DNA of 64,000 nt from Borreliella spielmanii (GTDB lineage: Bacteria > Spirochaetota > Spirochaetia > Borreliales > Borreliaceae): contig NZ_JACHFA010000001.1 of assembly GCF_014201705.1 (NCBI RefSeq), positions 124,001-188,000 of the forward strand, written 5' to 3'. The notes beneath the pieces are model-generated. The model ran no database searches, was not told the DNA's origin, and was given only the letters and a program-made list of their open reading frames with translations. Below, piece by piece: positions 16,518 to 25,453 of this stretch. The position numbers were made by a program, and so were the translations under genes. Every line of letters begins with the position of its first letter. Within the stretch, counting starts at the first letter, position 1.

Positions 16518-17051
16518 ATGTTCGAAGTAGAATCAAAAGCATTTATTCCCCCAAAAGAGGTAAAAAGAATTATTAAGTTAGCAAATAAAAAATTCAAGTT
16601 TATTAAAGAAGAAATAAAAACCGACATCTATTACTCAAACCCCAAAAAAATTATAAGAATAAGAAAATTAAATACTCTAGAAAAAATTGTCACATTTAAA
16701 AAAAAAATATTGGACAAAAACAATGCTATAGAAATTAATAAAGAAATAGAATTTAAAATAAATAACACTAACAATTTTTTAATACTTCTTAAAGAACTTA
16801 AATTTAAAAAGCTATACAAAAAAATAAAAAAAAGTTTAATTTATCAAACTAATAATTTAAATGTAGAAATAAACGAAGTAAAAAATCTTGGATTTTTTTT
16901 AGAAATAGAAAAAATAATTAACAATCAAAATGACATAGATTTAGCAAAAAAAGAAATTGATAACATCATCAATATTTTTGGATTGAAAGAAAACCTTGAA
17001 ACTAGGTCTTACTTTGAATTAATTTCATTGGCAAACCAAAGTAAAAAATAA
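16518..17051 (+). CDS. cyaB: Class IV adenylate cyclase (CYTH/CyaB)
   Basis: Makes cAMP from ATP in a CYTH tunnel fold. 177 residues opening MFEVESKAF, which holds the ExExK triad (E3, E5, K7) right at the N terminus as in AC2/CyaB enzymes. Basic tunnel residues follow (RIRKLN, VTFKKK). Other CYTH enzymes (thiamine triphosphatase, triphosphate tunnel phosphatase) share the fold, but adenylate cyclase activity has been reported for the B. burgdorferi protein. The ATG at 16518 has no Shine-Dalgarno. The gene is very Lys/Asn/Ile-rich, like other plus-strand genes here. Its last 27 nt overlap the 3' end of the convergent gene. Confidence 0.85.
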   Translation: MFEVESKAFIPPKEVKRIIKLANKKFKFIKEEIKTDIYYSNPKKIIRIRKLNTLEKIVTFKKKILDKNNAIEINKEIEFKINNTNNFLILLKELKFKKLYKKIKKSLIYQTNNLNVEINEVKNLGFFLEIEKIINNQNDIDLAKKEIDNIINIFGLKENLETRSYFELISLANQSKK

Positions 17052-18470
17052 TTCATTGGAATTAGTGCTTAAAGTAGAGACCACAAGTCCATGATTACCA
17101 TAAACCCCAATCTGAGGACTAGTAACATTACTCTTAAAATAATCCAACTTATTTAAAAAATACCAATTTTTATTCTTAAAATAAATTAACCGCACATTAT
17201 TATTGTCTTCAAAAGCTAAAAACAAATTATTTTTATAAAACCCAATATCAATACTTGAACCTTCCATTTCAACATTAGGACTTATATTAATCCATCTATT
17301 GCTTTTTAAAGGACAAATGCTTACAATAGGTCTATTTTCAGAAACAAAACTCATAACTATTTGATTAAAATTAGAATCAAAAAACCCTTTAATAAAATTA
17401 GCCATATAAACAGAAGAAATGTTTGCATTTACCCAAGCATTCTCATTGTTTACAATAAATTCAGATTTAATCTCATTGTTTGACTTATAATTATAAAAAA
17501 TACCTAAAAAAGGCTCAGATATTAGCCCAATGTTTGATGAATTAACATTAGAATCACCTTTGCTTAAATAAGTATGTATTACATCAGTCCAAACACTTCC
17601 GTAACCCATATTTGAAATTAAATTTATTTTATATTCATCTCCAATTTCTCTTAAATATGCTAAATACAACCTATCTTTTAAATCAATGCTAATATTTAAT
17701 AAAGATCCAAAATTTTCTATGTATCCAGGACTAATATCAATCCATTTTCTACTATTAAATTTTTTAACTACAAGCTCACTAGCAAAATCAGTCCCCGATT
17801 TCGTAACAAAAGCAATATATAAATTTCCTTTTGAATTAATTGAAAAATCAAAATTAACTATATTAATAATATTTCCATTAACAGATGAATCAAGATTAAA
17901 CCAACCAACATCCTCAATAAACTCAGCAACTTTAATGTCATCGCTATTTTCTAACTGATAAGCAATATAAATATTACTTTTATAAATTCTTAATACATAC
18001 TTTTTAAGCTTGCTAGTTAAATTTAAAACAGGTAAATCTTTTAAAGTAAAAAATAAATTTTCTTTTTTAACTTTAGATGCCTTGGCTTTCAAGGAATCGC
18101 TACTCAAAATTGAAAAATCTAAATCTGTAAGCGAAAATTTTATTTTTTCATTCTTACTGCCAACATATATTATTGCATAAAGAGTATTTTGATCTAACTT
18201 TATTTTAAAATCTTTGCTTTTTATTTTATCAGTTATGTACTTTTTATTAGAAATATCATAAATTTTAAAAACAAAATCAGAATTTGAACTCTTATCTAAG
18301 GTTAAAATATAATCAGAAGATTTGCTAACTTTTAAATAAACACTACCTTTCCCATTTTTACTTAAAATACTCACCGAACTAATTTCCGTTAATACTTGAT
18401 TTGCTTGAGCTTGAATAGAAGAAAATTTTATAAATAAAAATAGCAAAATTAATGTCTTATTTATTTTCAT
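17025..18470 (-). CDS. Exported protein with propeller-like repeats, function unknown
   Basis: 481 residues. It has an N-terminal signal peptide (KTLILLFLFIKFSSIQAQA) with an AxA-type cleavage site and no lipobox, so it is probably periplasmic or exported. From about residue 165 to the end a pattern of roughly 50-60 residues recurs: an aromatic strand ending such as RKWIDIS, SVWTDVI, NAWVNAN, NRWINIS, KNWYFLN, then a polar loop and a hydrophobic strand such as LYIAFV, LYLAYL, IVMSFV, LFLAFE. This spacing suggests a beta-propeller of about six blades. The N-terminal 150 residues look like a separate beta domain. It starts inside the 3' end of pgsA (14-nt overlap) and so is probably translated from the pgsA transcript. 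No family name is offered. Confidence 0.7.
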   Translation of the reverse strand: MKINKTLILLFLFIKFSSIQAQANQVLTEISSVSILSKNGKGSVYLKVSKSSDYILTLDKSSNSDFVFKIYDISNKKYITDKIKSKDFKIKLDQNTLYAIIYVGSKNEKIKFSLTDLDFSILSSDSLKAKASKVKKENLFFTLKDLPVLNLTSKLKKYVLRIYKSNIYIAYQLENSDDIKVAEFIEDVGWFNLDSSVNGNIINIVNFDFSINSKGNLYIAFVTKSGTDFASELVVKKFNSRKWIDISPGYIENFGSLLNISIDLKDRLYLAYLREIGDEYKINLISNMGYGSVWTDVIHTYLSKGDSNVNSSNIGLISEPFLGIFYNYKSNNEIKSEFIVNNENAWVNANISSVYMANFIKGFFDSNFNQIVMSFVSENRPIVSICPLKSNRWINISPNVEMEGSSIDIGFYKNNLFLAFEDNNNVRLIYFKNKNWYFLNKLDYFKSNVTSPQIGVYGNHGLVVSTLSTNSNELFFTLVCQ

Positions 18471-19086
18471 ATTTTTTTATATTCAAGAATATTAATAAAT
18501 AATCTAAAAACGATAAAATTGCAAAAAACGCAGCACAAACATACATTACTTGGACAATAAATAAAAATTTAAATTCAAAATTTAAAATGCCGCTAATAAA
18601 ATTTTGAATTGATTCTGTAAAGTTGAGTTGATTTAAAGTATAAAACAAAAGACTTGCAAAAGTACAAACAGCATAAAGAATTGACTTCAATTTTCCCAAA
18701 AAATTGGCTTGTTGAACTATATTAAACTGAATAATTAAATTTCTAACAAAACCAATAGAAATTTCACGATAAACAAATATTACAAAAAAATAATACGGAG
18801 TTATTCCTTTGTAAAAGAAAAAAACAAAATATGTTAAATGCTGCAAAACATCCGCATAAGGATCTAAAATTTTGCCCACATTACTAACAAGACCATATTT
18901 TCTTGCAAGATACCCATCAATAAAGTCAGTAAATTCATTAAAAATTATTAAAAACCAAATAATTCCAAAAAACAAATATGGAAAAAATATATTTTCCAAA
19001 AAAAATAAAATTAATATGATAAAGGAAAGTATAATCCTAGCTAATGTTATTTTATTAGGAGTAATAACTTTAATTAAATTATTCAA
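18457..19086 (-). CDS. pgsA: CDP-alcohol phosphatidyltransferase (PgsA-type)
   Basis: Membrane enzyme that transfers a phosphatidyl group from CDP-diacylglycerol to an alcohol, most likely glycerol-3-phosphate, giving phosphatidylglycerol phosphate. 209 residues with several transmembrane helices. The family motif is complete: D54-x2-D57-G58-x2-A61-R62-x8-G71-x3-D75-x3-D79. Borrelia also has a phosphatidylcholine synthase of the same superfamily elsewhere, so the acceptor is inferred from overall PgsA-like length and layout. Start is TTG at 19086 with GGAG 10 nt upstream. It begins 4 nt after thrS ends. Confidence 0.85.
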   Translation of the reverse strand: MNNLIKVITPNKITLARIILSFIILILFFLENIFFPYLFFGIIWFLIIFNEFTDFIDGYLARKYGLVSNVGKILDPYADVLQHLTYFVFFFYKGITPYYFFVIFVYREISIGFVRNLIIQFNIVQQANFLGKLKSILYAVCTFASLLFYTLNQLNFTESIQNFISGILNFEFKFLFIVQVMYVCAAFFAILSFLDYLLIFLNIKKYENK

Positions 19087-19090
19087 TTTA

Positions 19091-20836
19091 TCAAATCTCC
19101 TTATCTCTTATTTTTAATAAAATAAATTCAAAAGCTTCATCAAGTTTAATTCCATTTATTTGCTCATTTGTTCTTGTTCTAATAGATATTTTTTCTTCTG
19201 TTGCTTCTCTCTCGCCAATTATAAACATATAAGGTATTTTTTTAGCCTGATATTCCCTAATTTTAGCATTCATTCTTGAGGAAGTATTATCAAGTTTTAT
19301 TCTAATCCCCTCATTTTTAAATTTATTAAGAACCTTAATAGCATAATCTTCTACAGCATTATTAACAGGAATGATTACCGCTTGAATAGGAGATAACCAT
19401 AAAGGAAACGCTCCACCGTAGTGCTCTATAAGAATTCCAAAAAATCTTTCAATAGACCCTAATAAGGCTCGATGAATCATAAATGGTCTTTTTTCTTTAC
19501 CATCCTCAGCAGTATAAGTCATATTAAATCTTTCAGGAAGATTAAAATCAAATTGAACTGTACTCATCTGCCACTCTCTCTCAAGCGAATCAACTATCTT
19601 AAGATCAATTTTAGGCCCATAAAAAGCACCTCCCCCTTTATCAATTTCATAAGGAACTTTAAAACTACTTAAAGCCTCTTCAAGAACTTTTAAAGACATT
19701 TCCCAATCAGAATCATTTCCAACAAACTTTTCAGGCTTTGTAGAAAGATATGCCTTTAAGCTGTTAAAGCCAAATTTACTCCACATATAAATAGCAAACC
19801 TAAGAACTTCTTTAATCTCATCTACAACTTGAGAATGAGTGCATATAATATGAGCATCATCCTGAGTAAAACCTCTAGCTCTCATCATGCCATGCAAAGC
19901 ACCTATCTTTTCATAACGATATACAGTGCCAAGCTCGGCCCATCTAAATGGTAAATCTCTATAAGAATGCTTACCTGTATTGTAAATTGCAATATGAAAA
20001 GGACAATTCATAGGTTTAAGGTAATAATCACTTTTATCCATTTCTATTTTTTCAAACATGCTATCCTTATAAAAGTCTAAGTGTCCAGAAGTTTGCCAAA
20101 GCCAAGATTTGCCAATATGAGGACTAAAAAGAATATCATACCCATTTTTAGAGTGCTCTTCTCTCCAAAAATCTTCTATTAAAGCTCTTATTTTGGCTCC
20201 ATTGGGATGAAAAAAAACAAGTCCTGGCCCAATCTCTTCATGAATAGAAAATAAATCAAGCTCTTTTCCAAGCTTTCTATGATCTCTTTTTTTTATTTCC
20301 TCTCTCAAATTAAGATAAGATCTTAGCTCTTTTTCATTATTCCATAAAGTTCCATAAATTCTAGTAAGCATTGTATTTTTTTCATTACCCCGCCAATAAG
20401 CTCCAGCAATACTAGTAAGCTTAAATGCCTTTGGATCAATTTTATTCATATTGTCAACATGAGGTCCCCTACAAAGATCGACAAAATTATGACTCTTGTA
20501 AATAGAAATTTCATTTTGTAAATCAAAATTTTTAATCAAATCAATCTTATAAGGCTCATCTTTAAAAATTTCAAGAGCCTGTTCTACGCTTATTAATTCT
20601 TTTTCAAAAGAACTTCCAGTCTTTAAAATCTCCCTCATTCTCTTTTCTATATCTAAAAGAGCATCTTCTGTGATTTGCTTTTTAAATTCAAAATCATAAT
20701 AAAAACCATCTTTAATAGGGGGCCCTATTGCAATCTTAGTATTTGGAAATAAATCACACACAGCTTCTGCCATAACATGAGCTATTGAATGTCTTTTTTT
20801 ATAAAGAATATCTTCTTTATCTAAATCTTTACTCAC
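19091..20836 (-). CDS. thrS: Threonyl-tRNA synthetase lacking the TGS domain
   Basis: Class II synthetase. The 581 residues begin directly with the N2 editing domain (RHSIAHVMAEAV, HxxxH near residue 16); the about 60-residue N-terminal TGS (N1) domain of the usual 640-residue enzyme is missing. Further: CRGPHVD editing-site Cys; catalytic core with motif 1 (GPGLVFFHPNGA); MNCPFH zinc ligand; motif 2 (FRWAELGTVYRYE, then MRARGFTQDDAHI); motif 3 (RALLGSIERFFGIL); and a C-terminal anticodon-binding domain (IQAVIIPVNN). Start is GTG at 20836 with AAAGG just upstream. No T-box-like leader is seen in the 166 nt upstream. Confidence 0.95.
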   Translation of the reverse strand: MSKDLDKEDILYKKRHSIAHVMAEAVCDLFPNTKIAIGPPIKDGFYYDFEFKKQITEDALLDIEKRMREILKTGSSFEKELISVEQALEIFKDEPYKIDLIKNFDLQNEISIYKSHNFVDLCRGPHVDNMNKIDPKAFKLTSIAGAYWRGNEKNTMLTRIYGTLWNNEKELRSYLNLREEIKKRDHRKLGKELDLFSIHEEIGPGLVFFHPNGAKIRALIEDFWREEHSKNGYDILFSPHIGKSWLWQTSGHLDFYKDSMFEKIEMDKSDYYLKPMNCPFHIAIYNTGKHSYRDLPFRWAELGTVYRYEKIGALHGMMRARGFTQDDAHIICTHSQVVDEIKEVLRFAIYMWSKFGFNSLKAYLSTKPEKFVGNDSDWEMSLKVLEEALSSFKVPYEIDKGGGAFYGPKIDLKIVDSLEREWQMSTVQFDFNLPERFNMTYTAEDGKEKRPFMIHRALLGSIERFFGILIEHYGGAFPLWLSPIQAVIIPVNNAVEDYAIKVLNKFKNEGIRIKLDNTSSRMNAKIREYQAKKIPYMFIIGEREATEEKISIRTRTNEQINGIKLDEAFEFILLKIRDKEI

Positions 20837-21002
20837 AACAACACCTTTAATCTTTCGAGTTTTATTAAAAAATTAAAATTCACATTCATCACTTTTACGC
20901 AAAAATACCTATCCCAAATATTTATAATTACTAAATTAAAATATACAAAAAAATTTTCTAAAAAAATAGAGATAAGAAAAGAAAAAATTTAAAAATAAAT
21001 TC

Positions 21003-22319
21003 TCAATCCATAGCAACTATTGATTCAATATTAAAATAAAAAGACATTGCTAAAAAAAATGTAATAGTAGAAGAACCCCCATAAGATAGGAAAGGAAAAG
21101 GAATCCCAGTAATAGGGAGAATCCCTAAAGACATTCCAACATTAAAAGAAGTGTGAAAAAATAAAAGTCCTAAAATTCCAGATATTACTAAAGCCATATA
21201 CCTATCTTGACATTTATTCATTATTATTAAAAATCTAAAAAAAATAAAAAAAAATAATAATAAAATTGTACTAACACCTAAAAATCCAAACTCCTCGGCA
21301 AGAATAGAGAAAATAAAATCTGTGCTTTGAGACGGCACATAATTAGCATGGGTATAAGGTCCCTTTAAAAATCCCTTACCTAAAAGACCGCCAGAACCAA
21401 TTGCTATCTTAACTTGATTTAAATTCCAACCAGCACCTTTAGCATCAATAGCCGGATCTAAGAATACTAAAAACCGTTTAATTTGATAAGTTTTCATTAA
21501 CTTTGAAAGGACTTTTGAAAACACTATTGAAACCAATAAAATAGAACTTGCAAAAAACACATAAAAATAAATTATTTTAATACTTAAACCATATTTAGTA
21601 ATAAAAAACCCTAAAACAGAAATCAAAAGTATTAAAAGCAACACCCCCATTATTATTCTAAAATAAAAAGGATTTGAGAATATAAGATAAAATACATTAC
21701 CCATATTTACCTTATATTCATACCAAACTGGTAAAATTGCAAAAACGAAAGAAAAAAACCCTATCAATGTAAATGCTAAAACATAATGTAAATCTATTCC
21801 TGCAAAAAACGAAATAAATATAAAAATAGTTAAATACACTATCGCTGTACCAAAATCGGGTTGCAATAATATAAGAATTACCGATGGAAAAATTAACAAA
21901 AATGCAGCAATAAAAATAAAAAATTCATTATAACCTTTCTTTTCATTATAAAATTTTGAAAGTGTTAAAATAACAATAACTTTACCCAATTCAGAAGGTT
22001 GTCCCCCAAGTTTCCATATACCAATCCAAGATCTTGCTCCATTTACAGTAGTTCCAAAAAATGCAGTAAAAATTAAAGCCAATATTAATAAAAAATATAA
22101 AGGATATATCATACTATAAACAAATTTTAAATCATATTTACCCACTATAAAAATTAGAAAAAATCCAATAATTACCCAAAATGTTTGTTTTATATATTCA
22201 TTCTTAGTTAAAGATCCACTAATATTATAATCGCTAGAATAAATCAACAATATACCAACAATAGAAACTATAAACAAGCTTATCAAAACCAAATAATCAT
22301 AATTTTTTCTAAAAACCAT
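21003..22319 (-). CDS. rodA: RodA/MrdB SEDS peptidoglycan polymerase
   Basis: SEDS-family glycosyltransferase that polymerises lipid II for cylindrical growth, paired with PBP2. About 438 residues and ten membrane segments. SEDS signatures seen: GARSWI, ILLQPDFGTAIVYL (catalytic Asp in the QPDFGT loop), AIGSGGLLGKGF and FPFLSYGGSS near the C terminus. The upstream frame extends to 22382 inside mrdA, but AGGT 8 nt before the ATG at 22319, 4 nt after the mrdA stop, marks the better start. It is the last gene of the mreBCD-mrdA-rodA cluster; 166 nt of AT-rich non-coding DNA follow before thrS. Confidence 0.95.
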   Translation of the reverse strand: MVFRKNYDYLVLISLFIVSIVGILLIYSSDYNISGSLTKNEYIKQTFWVIIGFFLIFIVGKYDLKFVYSMIYPLYFLLILALIFTAFFGTTVNGARSWIGIWKLGGQPSELGKVIVILTLSKFYNEKKGYNEFFIFIAAFLLIFPSVILILLQPDFGTAIVYLTIFIFISFFAGIDLHYVLAFTLIGFFSFVFAILPVWYEYKVNMGNVFYLIFSNPFYFRIIMGVLLLILLISVLGFFITKYGLSIKIIYFYVFFASSILLVSIVFSKVLSKLMKTYQIKRFLVFLDPAIDAKGAGWNLNQVKIAIGSGGLLGKGFLKGPYTHANYVPSQSTDFIFSILAEEFGFLGVSTILLLFFFIFFRFLIIMNKCQDRYMALVISGILGLLFFHTSFNVGMSLGILPITGIPFPFLSYGGSSTITFFLAMSFYFNIESIVAMD

Positions 22320-22323
22320 TAAT

Positions 22324-24123
22324 TTACCTAAGATACCATGGCCTATAGCCTTTAAGAATATCTTCATAACTTTGATTTGCAAAAATACCTTGCATTATTA
22401 AATCTGTAGATTTTGCAGGCCACCAATCCACATTGCTTTTTGCCTCAACCAAACTAAAAACAATAATTTGATTATCAGCTGAACCGTTATAAGGAGCAAG
22501 TCCAATAAAAGAACTATTTTCAAAACCATCTATACCGGTTTGACCAGTACCTGTTTTGCCTCCAACTTTAACAGCCTTAGTAAGAATTGCGTATCTTGCT
22601 GTACCATAAGTTACAACACTTCTCATATATTTTTTTAGAAGCTTAAATGTGCTCTTACTAATAAGATTTGTCTTTCTTAATATTTCTGGCTTATTCTCAA
22701 GAATAACTTCATTCGTACCGCCCTTTAAAATTTTATTTACAATTCTAGGCTTATATACAACACCTTCATTTGCAATCATCGCAACCATATTAACAATCTG
22801 CATAGGAGTAGCATTTAAAAATCCTTGACCTATTGAAAAATTTACAGTATCTCCTCCCACCCAAGACTGATTAAAAGTTTTTTCTTTCCACTCAGGACTA
22901 GGAAGAAGACCAGATACTTCATTTGGCAAATCAATTCCTGTTTTTTCTCCAAACCCGAATTCTTTTGCATACTTTCTAATTCTATCAATCCCAAGATACT
23001 TAAGTCCAAGTGTATAAAAATAAACATTAGAAGAATGCGCAATTGCCTCTTCTAAATTAACATACCCATGACCACCGGGCTTCCAACAATGAAAAATTCT
23101 ATTTCCAACTTTAAAATACCCAGGACAATAAATTTTACGATCTTTATCTATAACTCTCTCCTCAAGAATAGCAGCAGCAACAACCAATTTAAAAATAGAC
23201 GCTGGTGGATAAACAGATTGAATCGCTTTATTTAAAAAAGAGTAATCTTCTTTATTATGTTTATTGTAAACATCTCTCATGGAATAATAAGGATAATTGT
23301 GAAGAGCAAGAACAGCGCCTGTTGATGGCTTTAATACTACAATAGCACCATACCTTTTGCCCAAAGCATTCTTAGCAAGATCTTGAATATCTTTATTAAT
23401 ATTAAGTACAACATTATTACCTGGTACCATATTTCTTATAATCGAACCATCGTCTATTCTTCTCTCTTTAGAATCCACTTTGTATTTAATTAATCCTTCT
23501 TGCCCTCTAATATAATTATCATAAACTTGTTCAATACCTAACTTTCCAATCGTGGAAGTATTATCATACCCACTAACATTATAAAATGTTCTAAGCTCTC
23601 TTTGATTTATTTGCCCAACATAACCGATTGAATGCGAATATGAATCGTCAACTAAATAATTACGCTTAAAAGAATAGGTCCATAAAAGAGCAGGATAATA
23701 AAACTTTTTTTCAGAAATTTTAAACAACATCTTTGGGGTAAGCTCCATTATTTCAACATCTTTGAGATATCCACCAGGCTCTTGAAGTTTAGATAAAATA
23801 ATTGATTTATCAATATCTAGGACACTTGATAAAAAGTCAATCATCTCACTTCTAGTATCAACGGGCATATTATAATACTGTTGCAAGCTTATCTTTAAAC
23901 TAAACATAGTTAAATTATTTGCTAAAATATTAGAATTAGCGTCTAAGATCTCGCCCCTTGAAGCATTAATTTTTTCTAATCTTGATAAAAAAACATTGGC
24001 TTCTCTATCGTAAAATAGATGCTTGCCGATTTGCATTTGAAATAAAATCGCTAGATAAAGCACCATAATTAATATTAAAAATAATATACCAAACTTGTAT
24101 CTAAAATTTGTTATAACACCCAC
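22324..24123 (-). CDS. mrdA: Penicillin-binding protein 2 (class B, elongation transpeptidase)
   Basis: Transpeptidase partner of RodA in the elongasome. 599 residues: an N-terminal transmembrane anchor (about 12-30); pedestal/dimerisation domain starting ASRGEILDANSNILANN; and the transpeptidase with YPPASIFK (catalytic S309, K312), SSN (364-366) and KTGTGQTG (523 on). The start is GTG at 24123, overlapping the mreD stop by one base (TAGTG), a sign of translational coupling. Confidence 0.95.
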   Translation of the reverse strand: MGVITNFRYKFGILFLILIMVLYLAILFQMQIGKHLFYDREANVFLSRLEKINASRGEILDANSNILANNLTMFSLKISLQQYYNMPVDTRSEMIDFLSSVLDIDKSIILSKLQEPGGYLKDVEIMELTPKMLFKISEKKFYYPALLWTYSFKRNYLVDDSYSHSIGYVGQINQRELRTFYNVSGYDNTSTIGKLGIEQVYDNYIRGQEGLIKYKVDSKERRIDDGSIIRNMVPGNNVVLNINKDIQDLAKNALGKRYGAIVVLKPSTGAVLALHNYPYYSMRDVYNKHNKEDYSFLNKAIQSVYPPASIFKLVVAAAILEERVIDKDRKIYCPGYFKVGNRIFHCWKPGGHGYVNLEEAIAHSSNVYFYTLGLKYLGIDRIRKYAKEFGFGEKTGIDLPNEVSGLLPSPEWKEKTFNQSWVGGDTVNFSIGQGFLNATPMQIVNMVAMIANEGVVYKPRIVNKILKGGTNEVILENKPEILRKTNLISKSTFKLLKKYMRSVVTYGTARYAILTKAVKVGGKTGTGQTGIDGFENSSFIGLAPYNGSADNQIIVFSLVEAKSNVDWWPAKSTDLIMQGIFANQSYEDILKGYRPWYLR

Positions 24124-24605
24124 TAATAATCCTCTTTAAAAGAATGAAAATTTCTAGTAAAATAATTTTGAATTGGATATAAAAAGTTAATAAACATTAT
24201 ATTTACAACAAGATCAAGATTAAAAACTGAATAATTAAAAGATTTTAAATCTATAAAATCATACAATACAATAGCCAAAAACCATAATATAGCTTTTGAA
24301 AGAATAAAAAATATTGTCATACTAAGCATATTTTTAGGCATTAATAACTTTATTTTATTGTTAAAATAAAATATCAATGTATATCCAAAAACAAAAAATC
24401 CAAGTGGTAATCCTGTAAAATAGTCCATAAGAAGACCATATAAAATACTAGATAATAGTCCCACATTAAAAATAAAATTTAAAGAATTAAAAACTAGAAA
24501 AATTAAAAAAATATCTATTGAAAAATAAAAATAAGTTGCAAAATAATGTTGGAAAATTTTACCCAAAAACGCACTAGAAATAAAATATGTAAAAAATGAT
24601 GCCAT
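24123..24605 (-). CDS. mreD: MreD rod-shape membrane protein
   Basis: 160-residue, strongly hydrophobic protein with about five membrane segments, in the canonical mreC-mreD-mrdA position. MreD sequences are weakly conserved, so identity rests mainly on size, topology and context. LLYG-like GLLMDYFTGLPLGFFVF agrees with the LxGLxxDxxxGxxLG motif of MreD. Its ATG shares a base with the mreC stop (TAATG), and its own stop overlaps the mrdA GTG. Confidence 0.88.
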   Translation of the reverse strand: MASFFTYFISSAFLGKIFQHYFATYFYFSIDIFLIFLVFNSLNFIFNVGLLSSILYGLLMDYFTGLPLGFFVFGYTLIFYFNNKIKLLMPKNMLSMTIFFILSKAILWFLAIVLYDFIDLKSFNYSVFNLDLVVNIMFINFLYPIQNYFTRNFHSFKEDY

Positions 24606-25450
24606 TATTCGCTAATCTCTTTGTTGTTTTTAACAAGAAAAACATATTCAAGCTTATCTAAAGCTATCGCCGGTTCTACTTCTATTTTTAAAAGAGAATT
24701 GTAATCAAGAATATGAAAATTTGTAATCTTTCCAATATAAATGCCAACCGGATATTCACTAAACCCAGCAGTAACAATAGAATCACCTATCTTTAAATCT
24801 TTTTCAGCAAGTTTATTAACATAATTCATTTCAAGCTTTTTACCATAACCATTGCCTTCTACAAGACCTATAAACCTGCTACTTTGAATCCTTGCGGACA
24901 CGAAATTTTCATAATTGGTCAAGGGCAAAATTTTAGCAGTATTAGAATAAACCTTTACAACTTTACCTACAAGACCACTAAATCCATCTTGATATGCAAC
25001 TGCTATCATATCCTTTTCTATCCCATCATTGAATCCTTTATTAATAGCCATTAATGTCGATATATTTGAATAATTTAGATATATAATCTCTGCTGAAATA
25101 AAATCACTAGAACTTGACGAATAAAAATTTAATTGCTCCTTAAGACGAACATTCTCTTGCCTTAGTGACTGTATATTTTGAGTTACTATTTCAAGCTGTT
25201 GTATCCTTTTTTTATAAAATTCTATCTTGTCCTTATAATTCTTGTATTCATTTACGGTTTTAAAAACATTGGAAATAAAACTAAAAATCCCATGCATTCT
25301 ACTTTGAATATAAGAATTAAGAGTAAAAAATAAAAAATTATCTGGTTTTCTCCTTTGAATACTACTTGAATCATAAATCATAAAAACAAGAGAAACTATC
25401 AATACTAAAAGCACTTTGATAAAATTCTTGAATTTAACAAGAAAATTCAT
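24605..25450 (-). CDS. mreC: MreC rod-shape determining protein
   Basis: 281-residue bitopic membrane protein: one N-terminal transmembrane helix (about 8-28), a coiled coil (about 65-110, ending LRQENVRLKEQLNFY), then the periplasmic beta-barrel domain with DGFSGLVGKVVKVY and IGDSIVTAGFSEYPVGI, the typical MreC motifs. It links MreB filaments to PBP2/RodA. It starts 4 nt after mreB ends. Confidence 0.93.
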   Translation of the reverse strand: MNFLVKFKNFIKVLLVLIVSLVFMIYDSSSIQRRKPDNFLFFTLNSYIQSRMHGIFSFISNVFKTVNEYKNYKDKIEFYKKRIQQLEIVTQNIQSLRQENVRLKEQLNFYSSSSSDFISAEIIYLNYSNISTLMAINKGFNDGIEKDMIAVAYQDGFSGLVGKVVKVYSNTAKILPLTNYENFVSARIQSSRFIGLVEGNGYGKKLEMNYVNKLAEKDLKIGDSIVTAGFSEYPVGIYIGKITNFHILDYNSLLKIEVEPAIALDKLEYVFLVKNNKEISE

Positions 25451-25453
25451 AAC

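Noticed and set aside
20837..21002. T-box or other riboswitch before thrS
   Set aside because: The 166 nt are simple AT-rich sequence with no T-box consensus or stable stem-loops; spirochaetes are not known to use T-boxes.
22320..22382. Extended N terminus of RodA inside mrdA
   Set aside because: It would overlap mrdA by 59 nt and add non-homologous residues; the ATG at 22319 has AGGT upstream and sits just after the mrdA stop.
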